Assembly (NCBI RefSeq): GCF_015482765.1
Contig: NZ_JADMLB010000004.1
Span: 1-35,646, forward strand
Direction of reading: 5' to 3'
Length of the DNA: 35,646 nucleotides
Source: Halodesulfovibrio sp.
GTDB lineage: Bacteria; Desulfobacterota; Desulfovibrionia; Desulfovibrionales; Desulfovibrionaceae
Position numbers and translations under genes: made by a program. Under the pieces are notes generated by a model that was not told where the DNA came from, did not search any database, and was given only the letters and a program-made list of their open reading frames with translations. Positions within the stretch are counted from its first letter, which is position 1; each line of letters starts with the position of its first letter. Shown in pieces: positions 7,100 through 14,857 of this stretch.

Positions 7100-8389
7100 A
7101 TGTCTATTTTGACACAGAACGCGGCGCTTGCCGGGTTGTATGAAGCACATATTGATGAGTTAGTAAAAAAAGAGCGTCTGGAAGCTGATGTTATCAAGCA
7201 GGCTCTCGAGAACGGTACTATGGTACTGCTCGGTAACCCTGAACACCCTGAGGTAACTCCGACGCTGGTCGGTCAACCGGCGTCTGTAAAAGTTAACGCC
7301 AACATCGGTACCTCTCCGTTGAAAAACGATTTCCGCTGCGAAATGGTTAAGCTGCAAACCGCCATTAACGCAGGCGCAGATACCGTGATGGACTTATCCA
7401 TCGGTGGTGATCTTGATAAAATCAGAGAAAAAATGATCTCTTCTACCAAGCTTCCTCTTGGTACTGTTCCAATGTACGCAGTTGCTCAGAAATATCTCGA
7501 CAGCGACCGTGATCCTGCGGACATCAAACCGGAAGAACTGTTTGAAGAAATCGAAAAGCAGGCAAAGCAGGGCGTAGACTACATGACCGTTCATTGCGGT
7601 TTGACTATGCGCGGTGCAGAGTTTGCTACTAACGGCAGCCGTACAATGGGCATTGTTTCCCGTGGCGGCTCCATCCTCGCTCGTTGGATGTTAAAAAACG
7701 GCAAGGAAAACCCGCTTCTCACCGGATACGATCGTATTCTTGAGATTGCACGTAAGTACAACGTAACTCTTTCCCTCGGCGACGGCCTCCGTCCGGGTGC
7801 AGGCACCGATGCCGGTGACGCAGCACAGTGGGAAGAAGTTATGGTACTCGGTCAGCTCGCTAAACGCGGTCTTGAAGCTGGCGTACAGTGCATGATCGAA
7901 GGACCGGGACACGTTCCTTTGAATGAAGTTGAAGCTCAGATTATCGGCATTAAAAAGCTCACCAACGGTGCTCCGTTGTACGTTCTTGGACCGCTCGTTA
8001 TCGACAGCAGCCCGGGTTACGACCACATCGCAGGCGCAATCGGTGGTGCAATTGCTGTTAAAGCAGGCGTAGACTTCCTTTGCTACCTTACTCCGGCGGA
8101 ACACCTTACCCTGCCAAGCATCGAAGATGTACATGCAGGTGTAATGGCATCCCGTATTGCTGCACAGGCAGCTGAAGCCTGCATGGGCAGACCGGCAGCG
8201 GTAGAACGCGAACTCGGTATCTCCCGTGCTCGTAAGGCTCTCGATTGGGAAGGTATGAAAACCCTCGCTCTCGATCCGGAAATGGTAGAAAAGCGTAGAG
8301 AAGAACACAAAGATAAACGCGAATGCGCCATGTGCGGCAAGTTCTGCGCTTACAAGATGATCGAAGAAGATCCTCAGTGCTCTAACTAA
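7100..8389 (+). CDS. thiC: Phosphomethylpyrimidine synthase ThiC (short form)
   Basis: ThiC is a radical SAM-type enzyme that rearranges aminoimidazole ribotide to hydroxymethylpyrimidine phosphate, the pyrimidine half of thiamine. The 429-residue protein lacks the N-terminal extension of the roughly 630-residue E. coli-type enzymes and matches the short form found in anaerobes and archaea. Family blocks are YMTVHCGLT, GSRTMGIVSRGGSI, SLGDGLRPGAGTDAGD, MIEGPGHVPLNEV, DSSPGYDHIAGAIGGA and the C-terminal cluster motif ECAMCGKFCAYK (Cys409, Cys412, Cys416). The cysteine spacing is CX2CX3C. The start ATG at 7100 has AGGAAG (7087-7092) 7 bases upstream; an in-frame GTG at 7007 lies inside the preceding hairpin and is rejected. 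No TPP riboswitch is visible in the 84 bases between the hairpin and the start, and no other thiamine gene is adjacent. Confidence 0.96.
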   Translation: MSILTQNAALAGLYEAHIDELVKKERLEADVIKQALENGTMVLLGNPEHPEVTPTLVGQPASVKVNANIGTSPLKNDFRCEMVKLQTAINAGADTVMDLSIGGDLDKIREKMISSTKLPLGTVPMYAVAQKYLDSDRDPADIKPEELFEEIEKQAKQGVDYMTVHCGLTMRGAEFATNGSRTMGIVSRGGSILARWMLKNGKENPLLTGYDRILEIARKYNVTLSLGDGLRPGAGTDAGDAAQWEEVMVLGQLAKRGLEAGVQCMIEGPGHVPLNEVEAQIIGIKKLTNGAPLYVLGPLVIDSSPGYDHIAGAIGGAIAVKAGVDFLCYLTPAEHLTLPSIEDVHAGVMASRIAAQAAEACMGRPAAVERELGISRARKALDWEGMKTLALDPEMVEKRREEHKDKRECAMCGKFCAYKMIEEDPQCSN

Positions 8390-8401
8390 TCACGCAATGT
8401 A

Positions 8402-8440
8402 AAAGACCTGACACAGAATCTGTGTCAGGTCTTTTTCTTT
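8402..8440. terminator. Bidirectional intrinsic terminator thiC / dehydrogenase
   Basis: AAAGACCTGACACAG (8402-8416) pairs with CTGTGTCAGGTCTTT (8420-8434), 15 bp with a 3-base loop. It is followed on the plus strand by TTCTTTTT and preceded by AAAA, which gives UUUU on the minus strand. It serves thiC and the convergent dehydrogenase gene. Confidence 0.9.
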
Positions 8441-8502
8441 TTCTCTATACGACATCGATAAAATCGATAGTGCGCATTTTTTGGTATGAAAACTGCAAAT
8501 AG

Positions 8503-9474
8503 TTATTTGCCCGTTACCCCGTTCACAACGTTTTGTGGTGTACCATTCAAGAATGCGCTGATGTTGTCTGCGGCAATCTGCATCAACGTCATGCGCGCTT
8601 CTATAGTTGCCCACGCAAGGTGCGGGGTAATAAAGGTGTTCGGAGTTGTAAGGAACGGATGATCTTTGGCAATAGGTTCCTCACTTACAACGTCAACAGC
8701 AAGACCGCCAAGAGTACCGGCAGTAAGAGCTTTAGCCACAGCCGGTTCGTCAATAAGCGGGCCGCGTGCAGTGTTGATGAGGATTGCATCGGACTTCATT
8801 CGAGCCAGAGACTGTTCATTGATAATGTGCTTCGTCTCCGGTGTAAGCGGGCAATGCAGGGTAATAATGTCAGATTTTGCAAGAACTTCATCAATATCTG
8901 CATAGGCAAAGTTGTTATAGTCAGGCATAGGTTTAGGACGCGGTGCATACGCAAGAATATTCATGCCGAAGCCGTTTGCGATGCGGGCAACGTTGTTACC
9001 AGTGTTTCCGAAACCAATGATACCAAGGGTTTTTCCGCCTATTTCGCGTTGTGGAGTGTTCCAGAAACAGAATTGACCGTTCTGCCCCCATTCTCCGTGC
9101 TTTACTTGCTCGGAATGTAGGCATATCTGTCGGTAACATTCGAAGATAAGCGCAAATACATGTTCCGGTACTGCGTTGTTTGCATATCCCGGAGTGTTGG
9201 TAACAGGAATTCCGCGTTCCGCAGCAGCGTTGATGTCTACAACATCGTAACCGGTAGCGAGTACGCCGATATATTTAAGATTCGGGAGCTGCTCCAGAGT
9301 TTCTCTGGTAAGCGGAGTTTTGTTGGTCAGTACTATTTCCGCATCCTTACTGCGCAGAATAATGTCTTCTTGTTCAGTTTTTTCGTAAAGCGTAACGGGA
9401 TGAATGTTTTCTATTGGTGTCCACGGGTTGTCACCTGGGTTGAGCGTTTGACCGTCAAGAATTACTGTTTTCAT
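8503..9474 (-). CDS. D-isomer-specific 2-hydroxyacid dehydrogenase
   Basis: A 323-residue NAD(P)-dependent oxidoreductase of the D-2-hydroxyacid dehydrogenase family, interconverting 2-keto and D-2-hydroxy acids. The closest described role by overall pattern is glycerate dehydrogenase/hydroxypyruvate reductase. Rossmann motif GFGNTG is at 154-159. The catalytic set is Arg237 (INTARGPL), Glu266 (DVVSEEP) and His285 (ITPHLAW). At the end of the second beta strand, where NAD-specific members have Asp, this protein has Ala in LAYAPRPKP, with an Arg two residues on. This could relax the cofactor choice toward NADP(H), which is an inference. GGAG lies about 10 bases before the ATG. It stands alone, convergent with thiC and divergent from the AsmA gene. 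Exact substrate unresolved. Confidence 0.9.
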   Translation of the reverse strand: MKTVILDGQTLNPGDNPWTPIENIHPVTLYEKTEQEDIILRSKDAEIVLTNKTPLTRETLEQLPNLKYIGVLATGYDVVDINAAAERGIPVTNTPGYANNAVPEHVFALIFECYRQICLHSEQVKHGEWGQNGQFCFWNTPQREIGGKTLGIIGFGNTGNNVARIANGFGMNILAYAPRPKPMPDYNNFAYADIDEVLAKSDIITLHCPLTPETKHIINEQSLARMKSDAILINTARGPLIDEPAVAKALTAGTLGGLAVDVVSEEPIAKDHPFLTTPNTFITPHLAWATIEARMTLMQIAADNISAFLNGTPQNVVNGVTGK

Positions 9475-9670
9475 TGTTCGTTACTCCAATATTGTTAAGA
9501 GCTTCCGGCTGTGTCCGGAGCATTGTATTCAGGGCTTTACCATTGAACACGAAATTATTTCAGCATTCAGTTTTGTTAATGCAGTGGTGCAATTAGCAGT
9601 GTTACTGTATGCAAGCCTTGAAAATCGGTAAAGGGTATTTCTTTTACCTTTTGTCTGACACATATTTGCT

Positions 9671-9698
9671 TTGTCACCTGTGTATAGTACAGTATTAC
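9671..9698 (+). promoter_or_regulatory. Candidate promoter of the AsmA-family gene
   Basis: TTGTCA (9671-9676), a 16-base spacer and TATTAC (9693-9698) lie about 40 bases upstream of the gene start. The match is moderate. Confidence 0.35.
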
Positions 9699-9738
9699 AG
9701 CAAAAAGCAGCTAAACATATTTTGTATTGAGGTTAGTA

Positions 9739-12700
9739 GTGCGCCAAGCAATACGTATCACACTTTATTTTCTTATTTCACTTGCTGTATGTATCGGCGG
9801 TCTTTTCCTTTACGCCGGATGGTATGTACAGTCGTCCAATTTTCCTCAGTTAATAGAACGCAGGCTTACAGATGCTACAGGGTATCAGTGGAGTATTAAC
9901 GGAGAGTTACATCTTTCAATCGTTCCACTTGCCATTGAAGCTTCTGACGTAAAAGTTGTAGATCCTGCTTCCGGTAAAACTATCGTTGCCGTCGGCAAGG
10001 TCGAGTCCAGTGTTGATATCCCGACACTGTTTGCCGGCAAGGTCTTCATAGATCATCTGAACATACAAGATTTTGAAGTTATTCTTTCTGATGCGCTGTT
10101 GGCGAAAGGAAGCGAAGGACAGGCTTCTGTCCCGCAGGTTGATACCGATTTCTCTATGGGCAAGGTTGCAGGCGGGTTTGATTTGCAGGGCTTGCAGCTT
10201 CAGCGCGGCAGGGTTGTCTGGGAGCACGGTACAGGTGATGACACAACCTATGTAGCAGCCAATGATATCAATGTTCAGGTTGATTTTAATTCAAAAACAT
10301 TTTTCGATATTTCATGCACAGTTGAAAGCGATTTTATTCCAACAAATGGTCGTTTGAAATTAATAGGTGAAAGTGATTTTACCGCTCAAAAGTTGACCGT
10401 TGAAAGTGTGCAGGGCACCGTAAATTGGAAGGGCAGTGTTGAGCTTGAAGGGCGTGAAGTACCTACAACGCTTACAGTTATGTACAACGTGGATTGGCCT
10501 TCCCGCGAACTCAATTTGACTGATGTTACCGCACAAGTCGATAAAGGGCATCTGACCTTTACCGGTAAAATGATAGATATCAGTAATGAAGACTGGCGGT
10601 TGAAAGGGCAGGCGATTGTCCAGAATCTGAGTCTTCCATATTGGTTCGGATTTACTGAAAATCTCCCTACAAGCTTGAATCATGCTCTCGATAGCATTGA
10701 TGGCGTGCTTTCTATCGAAATGACAAAGAATTTCGTCTGGGCAGATAGCCTTAAAGCGAATGTGCTGGGAATGAAGCTTGTCGGAGTCGGTGGTGTAAAA
10801 GATTTCTCTGATCCTGTTATCTACATTGATGCCGCAGGTGACTACATTGACGTGAATAAAATCTTCCCTGAAGTTGGGCTGAATCCCCCTAAGGTATTGC
10901 CAAAGCCTTCCGATCCGCGCCCGCCGATTTTCAGATATACTGATGATGAGCCGGAGAAAAAAATTGTTGAGCCACCAGCAGGTGCAAAGAAAGATTCACT
11001 TGCTGAAATTTCAGTGGGCTATGACATTCGCATCGGCGCAAAAAAAGCGACAGCATACGGTTTTGAAATCAATGATCTTGCCTTCCGTTGCTGGCCTGCA
11101 CCGAATGACGATACGCTTACCTCATATAAAATTGGTAAGGCCTATGGCGGTAGTATCGATTCAGTTTTGACCATTGCAGACGACCTGCGCTTGCAGGCAA
11201 CTATTACTAATGTGCAGACTGAGAAAATCAGTAAGATTATTACTGGTGACTCTGTGATTGCCGGCGTAGCCAACGGTAAGGTTGATGTAAGAGCAAAAGC
11301 ACGCACAGTGTACGGGCTTGTTGCTGGCTTGGGTGGTTCCATCAATGCTGTTTTCACCAACGGTTATGTTAAGTCTTTGCCGAAAAAGCGAGCCGATAAG
11401 GCCGTAACTTCAGAACAGAATTTCTTTAAGGAACTCAAAATTGACCTTTCCGGCAATAGCTTGACCAAGGTGCCGGATAAAGCAGGGGATTATCTCCCAT
11501 ACAACTGGGATTTGTCCGTTCTTTTTGTCCGTAAAGATTCAACCGTTTCCTATCTGACCCGTGTTAAAGGGCCGATTACAATGAGTGCGGAGCGTGTTCT
11601 CCCTGTTCGCGGTAAAAATATCGATTTCGATATGACGTGGATGGGAACAGTTATGATGGATGAGAAACGTGTTCCTCTTTCTGCCCGCCTTATTAGTAAG
11701 ACTACATATGATATGGAGACCGAAAAGGTATCCATTCATAACGGAACATTTGTTTTTGATAATCAGCGGTTCGCGGTTAAAGGCGAAGGAAAGCAGTTTA
11801 TCACCGCACCTGAGATTAAAGGAACGTTTGTCGGGCAGGAATTTGATCTGAATCCGCTGCTCAAAACGCTTTATCTCTTGCGTTGGAAACCGAGAGACGT
11901 TGCAGCCTTTAAGCGTGCAAGCTTACGTGGCGAGTTTGATATGCGAAAAGGCCGGTATGCATTATACAATGTTGTCGGCTACGTAGATGATACTGCGCTT
12001 AAAGGGTCTGTACTTGTTAATACTACAGGCAAGATACCGACTGTCCGCACAGACGTTGAACTAGGCGATATTCTGCTGACACGATACTTCCCGCCGGAAG
12101 ATCAGGATGTACGCGCTAAAATCTTTAATAAAACTCCTTGGCGTTTGAACTGGTTAAGCGAAGTGGATGTAAAAGGCAGTTTGAAGGTTAATAATCTTCG
12201 GTTCAGTCCTATTGATGCACAACAGCTTGTAACTCCAGTATCCATTGGGGGCGGTAAAATTCAGGTAGGGCCTCTTGAAGCAAACTTGTACAAAGGGTCT
12301 TTTTCCGGTGAATTCATTGGCACTGTGAACAAAGGAAAGCTCGATAGCCGTGTTGTGGCAAATGCTAAAGGTGTTGACCTTGCGCTAGCTTCAAAAGGAG
12401 CTAGCGGCGAAGATTACCTTGGCGGGCTGGGAACAGGCTATGTTGAAGCGCGCGGGCAGCTGGGCTCAAGCTACGATATTCTCGCCAGTCTTGATGGTAT
12501 CTGGGGAATTTCTGTAAAAGACGGTTTCTTTGGATTCAGCAAAGATAAGAAAGGGAAAATAGAAAAAACTACCTTTACCTCTGCTGTTAGTGACGGCAGC
12601 ATTAAGCAGGGAATCATGAGCAGCAGCAACACCGCGGTAGTATCCCCGTTTGTTGATATGCGTGGTGGCGGCAAAATTGATTTGCCGAACCGTAAAGTAG

Positions 12701-12906
12701 ATTACAAAGTAAACGTAACCTACGCCCGCATTCCGACTGTTCCTGTGACGATTGTAGGTAATTGGGACGATCCTAAAGTTACTGTTGATGGTTTGAGCGT
12801 TGTACCGCGCACCTTTGGTAAGATTGGTGGCGGAGTATTTTCTATCCTGAAAGATGCCGTGCTTATTCCATTCAGAGCCGTGGAATTGTTACCGTCATTG
12901 AAATAA
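9739..12906 (+). CDS. AsmA-family envelope protein
   Basis: A 1055-residue protein with one N-terminal membrane anchor (about residues 6-28, ITLYFLISLAVCIGGLFLYAGW) and a long periplasmic region rich in beta-strand repeats, as in the AsmA/YhdP/TamB group. Members of this group form extended grooves thought to carry phospholipids between the inner and outer membranes. AsmA signatures are seen at both ends: the N-terminal LIERRLTDATGYQWSINGELHLSI, and the C-terminal PNRKVDYKVNVTYARIP followed by PVTIVGNWDDPKVTVDG. A proline-rich break lies near residues 375-420 (PPKVLPKPSDPRPP). The start is GTG at 9739, with GAGG (9729-9732) 6 bases upstream; the longer TTG start at 9727 overlaps that site. 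It is transcribed alone and ends at a strong terminator. Confidence 0.85.
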   Translation: MRQAIRITLYFLISLAVCIGGLFLYAGWYVQSSNFPQLIERRLTDATGYQWSINGELHLSIVPLAIEASDVKVVDPASGKTIVAVGKVESSVDIPTLFAGKVFIDHLNIQDFEVILSDALLAKGSEGQASVPQVDTDFSMGKVAGGFDLQGLQLQRGRVVWEHGTGDDTTYVAANDINVQVDFNSKTFFDISCTVESDFIPTNGRLKLIGESDFTAQKLTVESVQGTVNWKGSVELEGREVPTTLTVMYNVDWPSRELNLTDVTAQVDKGHLTFTGKMIDISNEDWRLKGQAIVQNLSLPYWFGFTENLPTSLNHALDSIDGVLSIEMTKNFVWADSLKANVLGMKLVGVGGVKDFSDPVIYIDAAGDYIDVNKIFPEVGLNPPKVLPKPSDPRPPIFRYTDDEPEKKIVEPPAGAKKDSLAEISVGYDIRIGAKKATAYGFEINDLAFRCWPAPNDDTLTSYKIGKAYGGSIDSVLTIADDLRLQATITNVQTEKISKIITGDSVIAGVANGKVDVRAKARTVYGLVAGLGGSINAVFTNGYVKSLPKKRADKAVTSEQNFFKELKIDLSGNSLTKVPDKAGDYLPYNWDLSVLFVRKDSTVSYLTRVKGPITMSAERVLPVRGKNIDFDMTWMGTVMMDEKRVPLSARLISKTTYDMETEKVSIHNGTFVFDNQRFAVKGEGKQFITAPEIKGTFVGQEFDLNPLLKTLYLLRWKPRDVAAFKRASLRGEFDMRKGRYALYNVVGYVDDTALKGSVLVNTTGKIPTVRTDVELGDILLTRYFPPEDQDVRAKIFNKTPWRLNWLSEVDVKGSLKVNNLRFSPIDAQQLVTPVSIGGGKIQVGPLEANLYKGSFSGEFIGTVNKGKLDSRVVANAKGVDLALASKGASGEDYLGGLGTGYVEARGQLGSSYDILASLDGIWGISVKDGFFGFSKDKKGKIEKTTFTSAVSDGSIKQGIMSSSNTAVVSPFVDMRGGGKIDLPNRKVDYKVNVTYARIPTVPVTIVGNWDDPKVTVDGLSVVPRTFGKIGGGVFSILKDAVLIPFRAVELLPSLK

Positions 12907-12950
12907 GTGCACATTTTTTGTGCAATCAGTTGCACAAAGCTCTTGTGCAA
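12907..12950. repeat. Clustered TTGTGCAA octamers (inverted and direct)
   Basis: Directly after the AsmA stop lie GTGCAC (12907-12912), TTGTGCAA (12918-12925), its inverse TTGCACAA (12930-12937) with a 4-base spacer, and a direct copy TTGTGCAA (12943-12950). A near copy TTGTGCAG is at 13045-13052. The inverted pair could form a small hairpin or be a dimeric protein-binding site; nothing identifies the binder. Confidence 0.5.
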
Positions 12951-12966
12951 AAGTGAAAAAAAATGC

Positions 12967-13008
12967 ACCGTGGTCTTCAATCCCTGTGATTGGAGGCCAC
13001 GGTTTTTT
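12967..13008 (+). terminator. Intrinsic terminator of the AsmA-family gene
   Basis: ACCGTGGTCTTCAATC (12967-12982) pairs with GATTGGAGGCCACGGT (12988-13003), 16 bp with two wobbles and a 5-base loop, followed by TTTTTT. Confidence 0.92.
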
Positions 13009-13064
13009 ATATCGTTGTGTAACAACTTGCAGGAATGACTACGGTTGTGCAGAAAAATTCACTT

Positions 13065-13080
13065 TGGCACGACTTTTTCA
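13065..13080 (+). promoter_or_regulatory. Possible sigma54 (-24/-12) promoter of the kinase-regulator pair
   Basis: TGGCACG (13065-13071) is an exact -24 element of the sigma54 consensus. The -12 element TTTCA (13076-13080) is at the right distance but has T in place of the usual G of TTGCA. It lies about 75 bases before the histidine kinase start. Its regulator contains a sigma54-activating domain, so autoregulation is conceivable. Confidence 0.3.
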
Positions 13081-13156
13081 TAGAAACCACTGGGTAACAC
13101 CATAAAAATACTTTGAAATTACACCTTTCTGCTTTTCGAGCAGAAACAGGACATAC

Positions 13157-14857
13157 ATGGAAATAGCAGATTTAAGTAAAGAGCGAAGCACGATTATTAT
13201 TGCCATTGTTACGCTGATAACAATCGGGCTTTCACTTATCGTGTCAACAGGGCAAACACTGCGCCAGCAGGAAGAAGCACGTTTACAGCATCTTCAGCTT
13301 ACAGCACGGTCTGTATTGCAGTCTGTTGATATCTCTCTTCGTACCGGCATTCTTACCCAGAATGGACGTGTTGCAGGGCTTCCGAGCACAGCAAAGTTCT
13401 TTCGTGAACTGCAAAAAAGCGGTGAGGTAATGTTTGTGGGTCTGCTTGATGAGAAGGGCGGACAAATTCTGTCTTCGCTTGAGGGGGGAGCCACAAATAC
13501 TATTTTGTTCCCTCAGCAGGCTATTCCTACAATGGTGCAGACAGGGACATGGAACGGTATTGCCAAGTTCGGTAATCACCGTGTGTATGTCTATGCCAAA
13601 CATAGTCAGGGATTGGAGACGCAGGCTGCCGAACCGGGTGCACCGAAACGCGATACATTTCTTGTTGTCGGTCTTGATATGACAAAGCATTTTGCAATCT
13701 ACAAAGGATTTAAGCAGAACGCGTTGTTTCAGGCCGCCTATATTCTGGTTGCCGCTATCTTTACATGGGCTTTGGCAATGGCATTGCTGAAACGTCGTGA
13801 GCTTGCGGGTAAAGCCTTACAGCTTGAACGTTTTCAGGCTCGCCTGCTGGATAACCTGCCGGATGGTCTTCTTATTGTAAGTCCGGATAACGTTATCAGG
13901 GCGGCAAACCCTGCTGCGCATGATGTGTTTAAAGCCAAAGGCAGTGGATTGGCAGGGCTTCCAGTGTCCTCCTTGCCGGAAGATTTGGCGAATTGTCTTA
14001 AAAATTTACCGGAAGATTCAAATGCAAACTGGGAGCAGGTAACTGTTCAAGGGACGCATCTGGAGATTCTTTCAGTTCCGTTGAAAGAGCATAAGGAAGC
14101 AGGTTCGCGTCTTGTTCTTGTGCGAGACAGAACGCGTTTCCGCGAGCTTGAAAAGAGCTTGCAGGATGCTGAAAAGATGGCTGCATTAGGTACTATTGCA
14201 GCAGGCATGGCTCACGAGATCAGAAATCCTCTGAGTGCATTGCGCGGATTTGCTCAGTACTTTGCCAAAAAATTTAAAGGCAAAGAACCTGATGAAACCT
14301 ATGCGCAGACAATGATTACCGAAGCAGACAGGCTGAATCGTGTAATTACCGACTTACTCTACCTTTCAAGACCGCGTGCGGTGCAGAAAGAGCAGGTTGA
14401 CTTAATTGAGCTTTCAGAAGGGCTCAGCAACCTGCTGCGCCTTGATTTGGAAGGAAAAGACGTAACACTTGAAGTAAGTCTTGAGTCTTCCCATGTGCAA
14501 GCTGATGCCGACTTGCTTAAACAAACTCTTATCAACCTTATGCTTAACAGCCTTGATGCGCTTGACGGTTCAGACGTGGAGAAAAAACAGATTCACATTG
14601 CCTCTGCTTATGGCGAAGACGGTGTCTGGATTTTTGTTCGCGATAACGGACCGGGTATGGATAAACAGCAGAGCGATCAGGCATTTGAACCGTTCTTTAC
14701 TACTAAATCAAAAGGTACAGGGCTCGGACTCGCCTTAGTTCATAAGACGATGATGGAGCACGAAGGCAAAGCGATGATTGAATCCAGCGCTGGACGCGGC
14801 TGTACCATTGCACTCTTTTTCCCCGACGTGGAAGATGAGGGAAACTATGTCGTATAA
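13157..14857 (+). CDS. Membrane sensor histidine kinase, NtrB/ZraS-like
   Basis: A 566-residue inner-membrane kinase that should autophosphorylate on His353 and donate phosphate to the regulator encoded immediately downstream. Layout: membrane span 11-30; periplasmic sensor domain about 31-188; second span about 189-210; PAS domain about 226-330 (LLDNLPDGLLIVSPDNVIRAANPAA); HisKA with the H-box MAHEIRNPLSALRG (His353); and HATPase with N-box LKQTLINLMLNSLDAL, G1 VRDNGPGMDK and G2 KGTGLGLALVHK. The short form of the H-box and its pairing with a sigma54 activator place it near ZraS/AtoS/NtrB. The periplasmic ligand is unknown. AGGA is 5 bases before the ATG. The stop codon overlaps the regulator start by 11 bases, so the two are translationally coupled. 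Confidence 0.93.
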   Translation: MEIADLSKERSTIIIAIVTLITIGLSLIVSTGQTLRQQEEARLQHLQLTARSVLQSVDISLRTGILTQNGRVAGLPSTAKFFRELQKSGEVMFVGLLDEKGGQILSSLEGGATNTILFPQQAIPTMVQTGTWNGIAKFGNHRVYVYAKHSQGLETQAAEPGAPKRDTFLVVGLDMTKHFAIYKGFKQNALFQAAYILVAAIFTWALAMALLKRRELAGKALQLERFQARLLDNLPDGLLIVSPDNVIRAANPAAHDVFKAKGSGLAGLPVSSLPEDLANCLKNLPEDSNANWEQVTVQGTHLEILSVPLKEHKEAGSRLVLVRDRTRFRELEKSLQDAEKMAALGTIAAGMAHEIRNPLSALRGFAQYFAKKFKGKEPDETYAQTMITEADRLNRVITDLLYLSRPRAVQKEQVDLIELSEGLSNLLRLDLEGKDVTLEVSLESSHVQADADLLKQTLINLMLNSLDALDGSDVEKKQIHIASAYGEDGVWIFVRDNGPGMDKQQSDQAFEPFFTTKSKGTGLGLALVHKTMMEHEGKAMIESSAGRGCTIALFFPDVEDEGNYVV

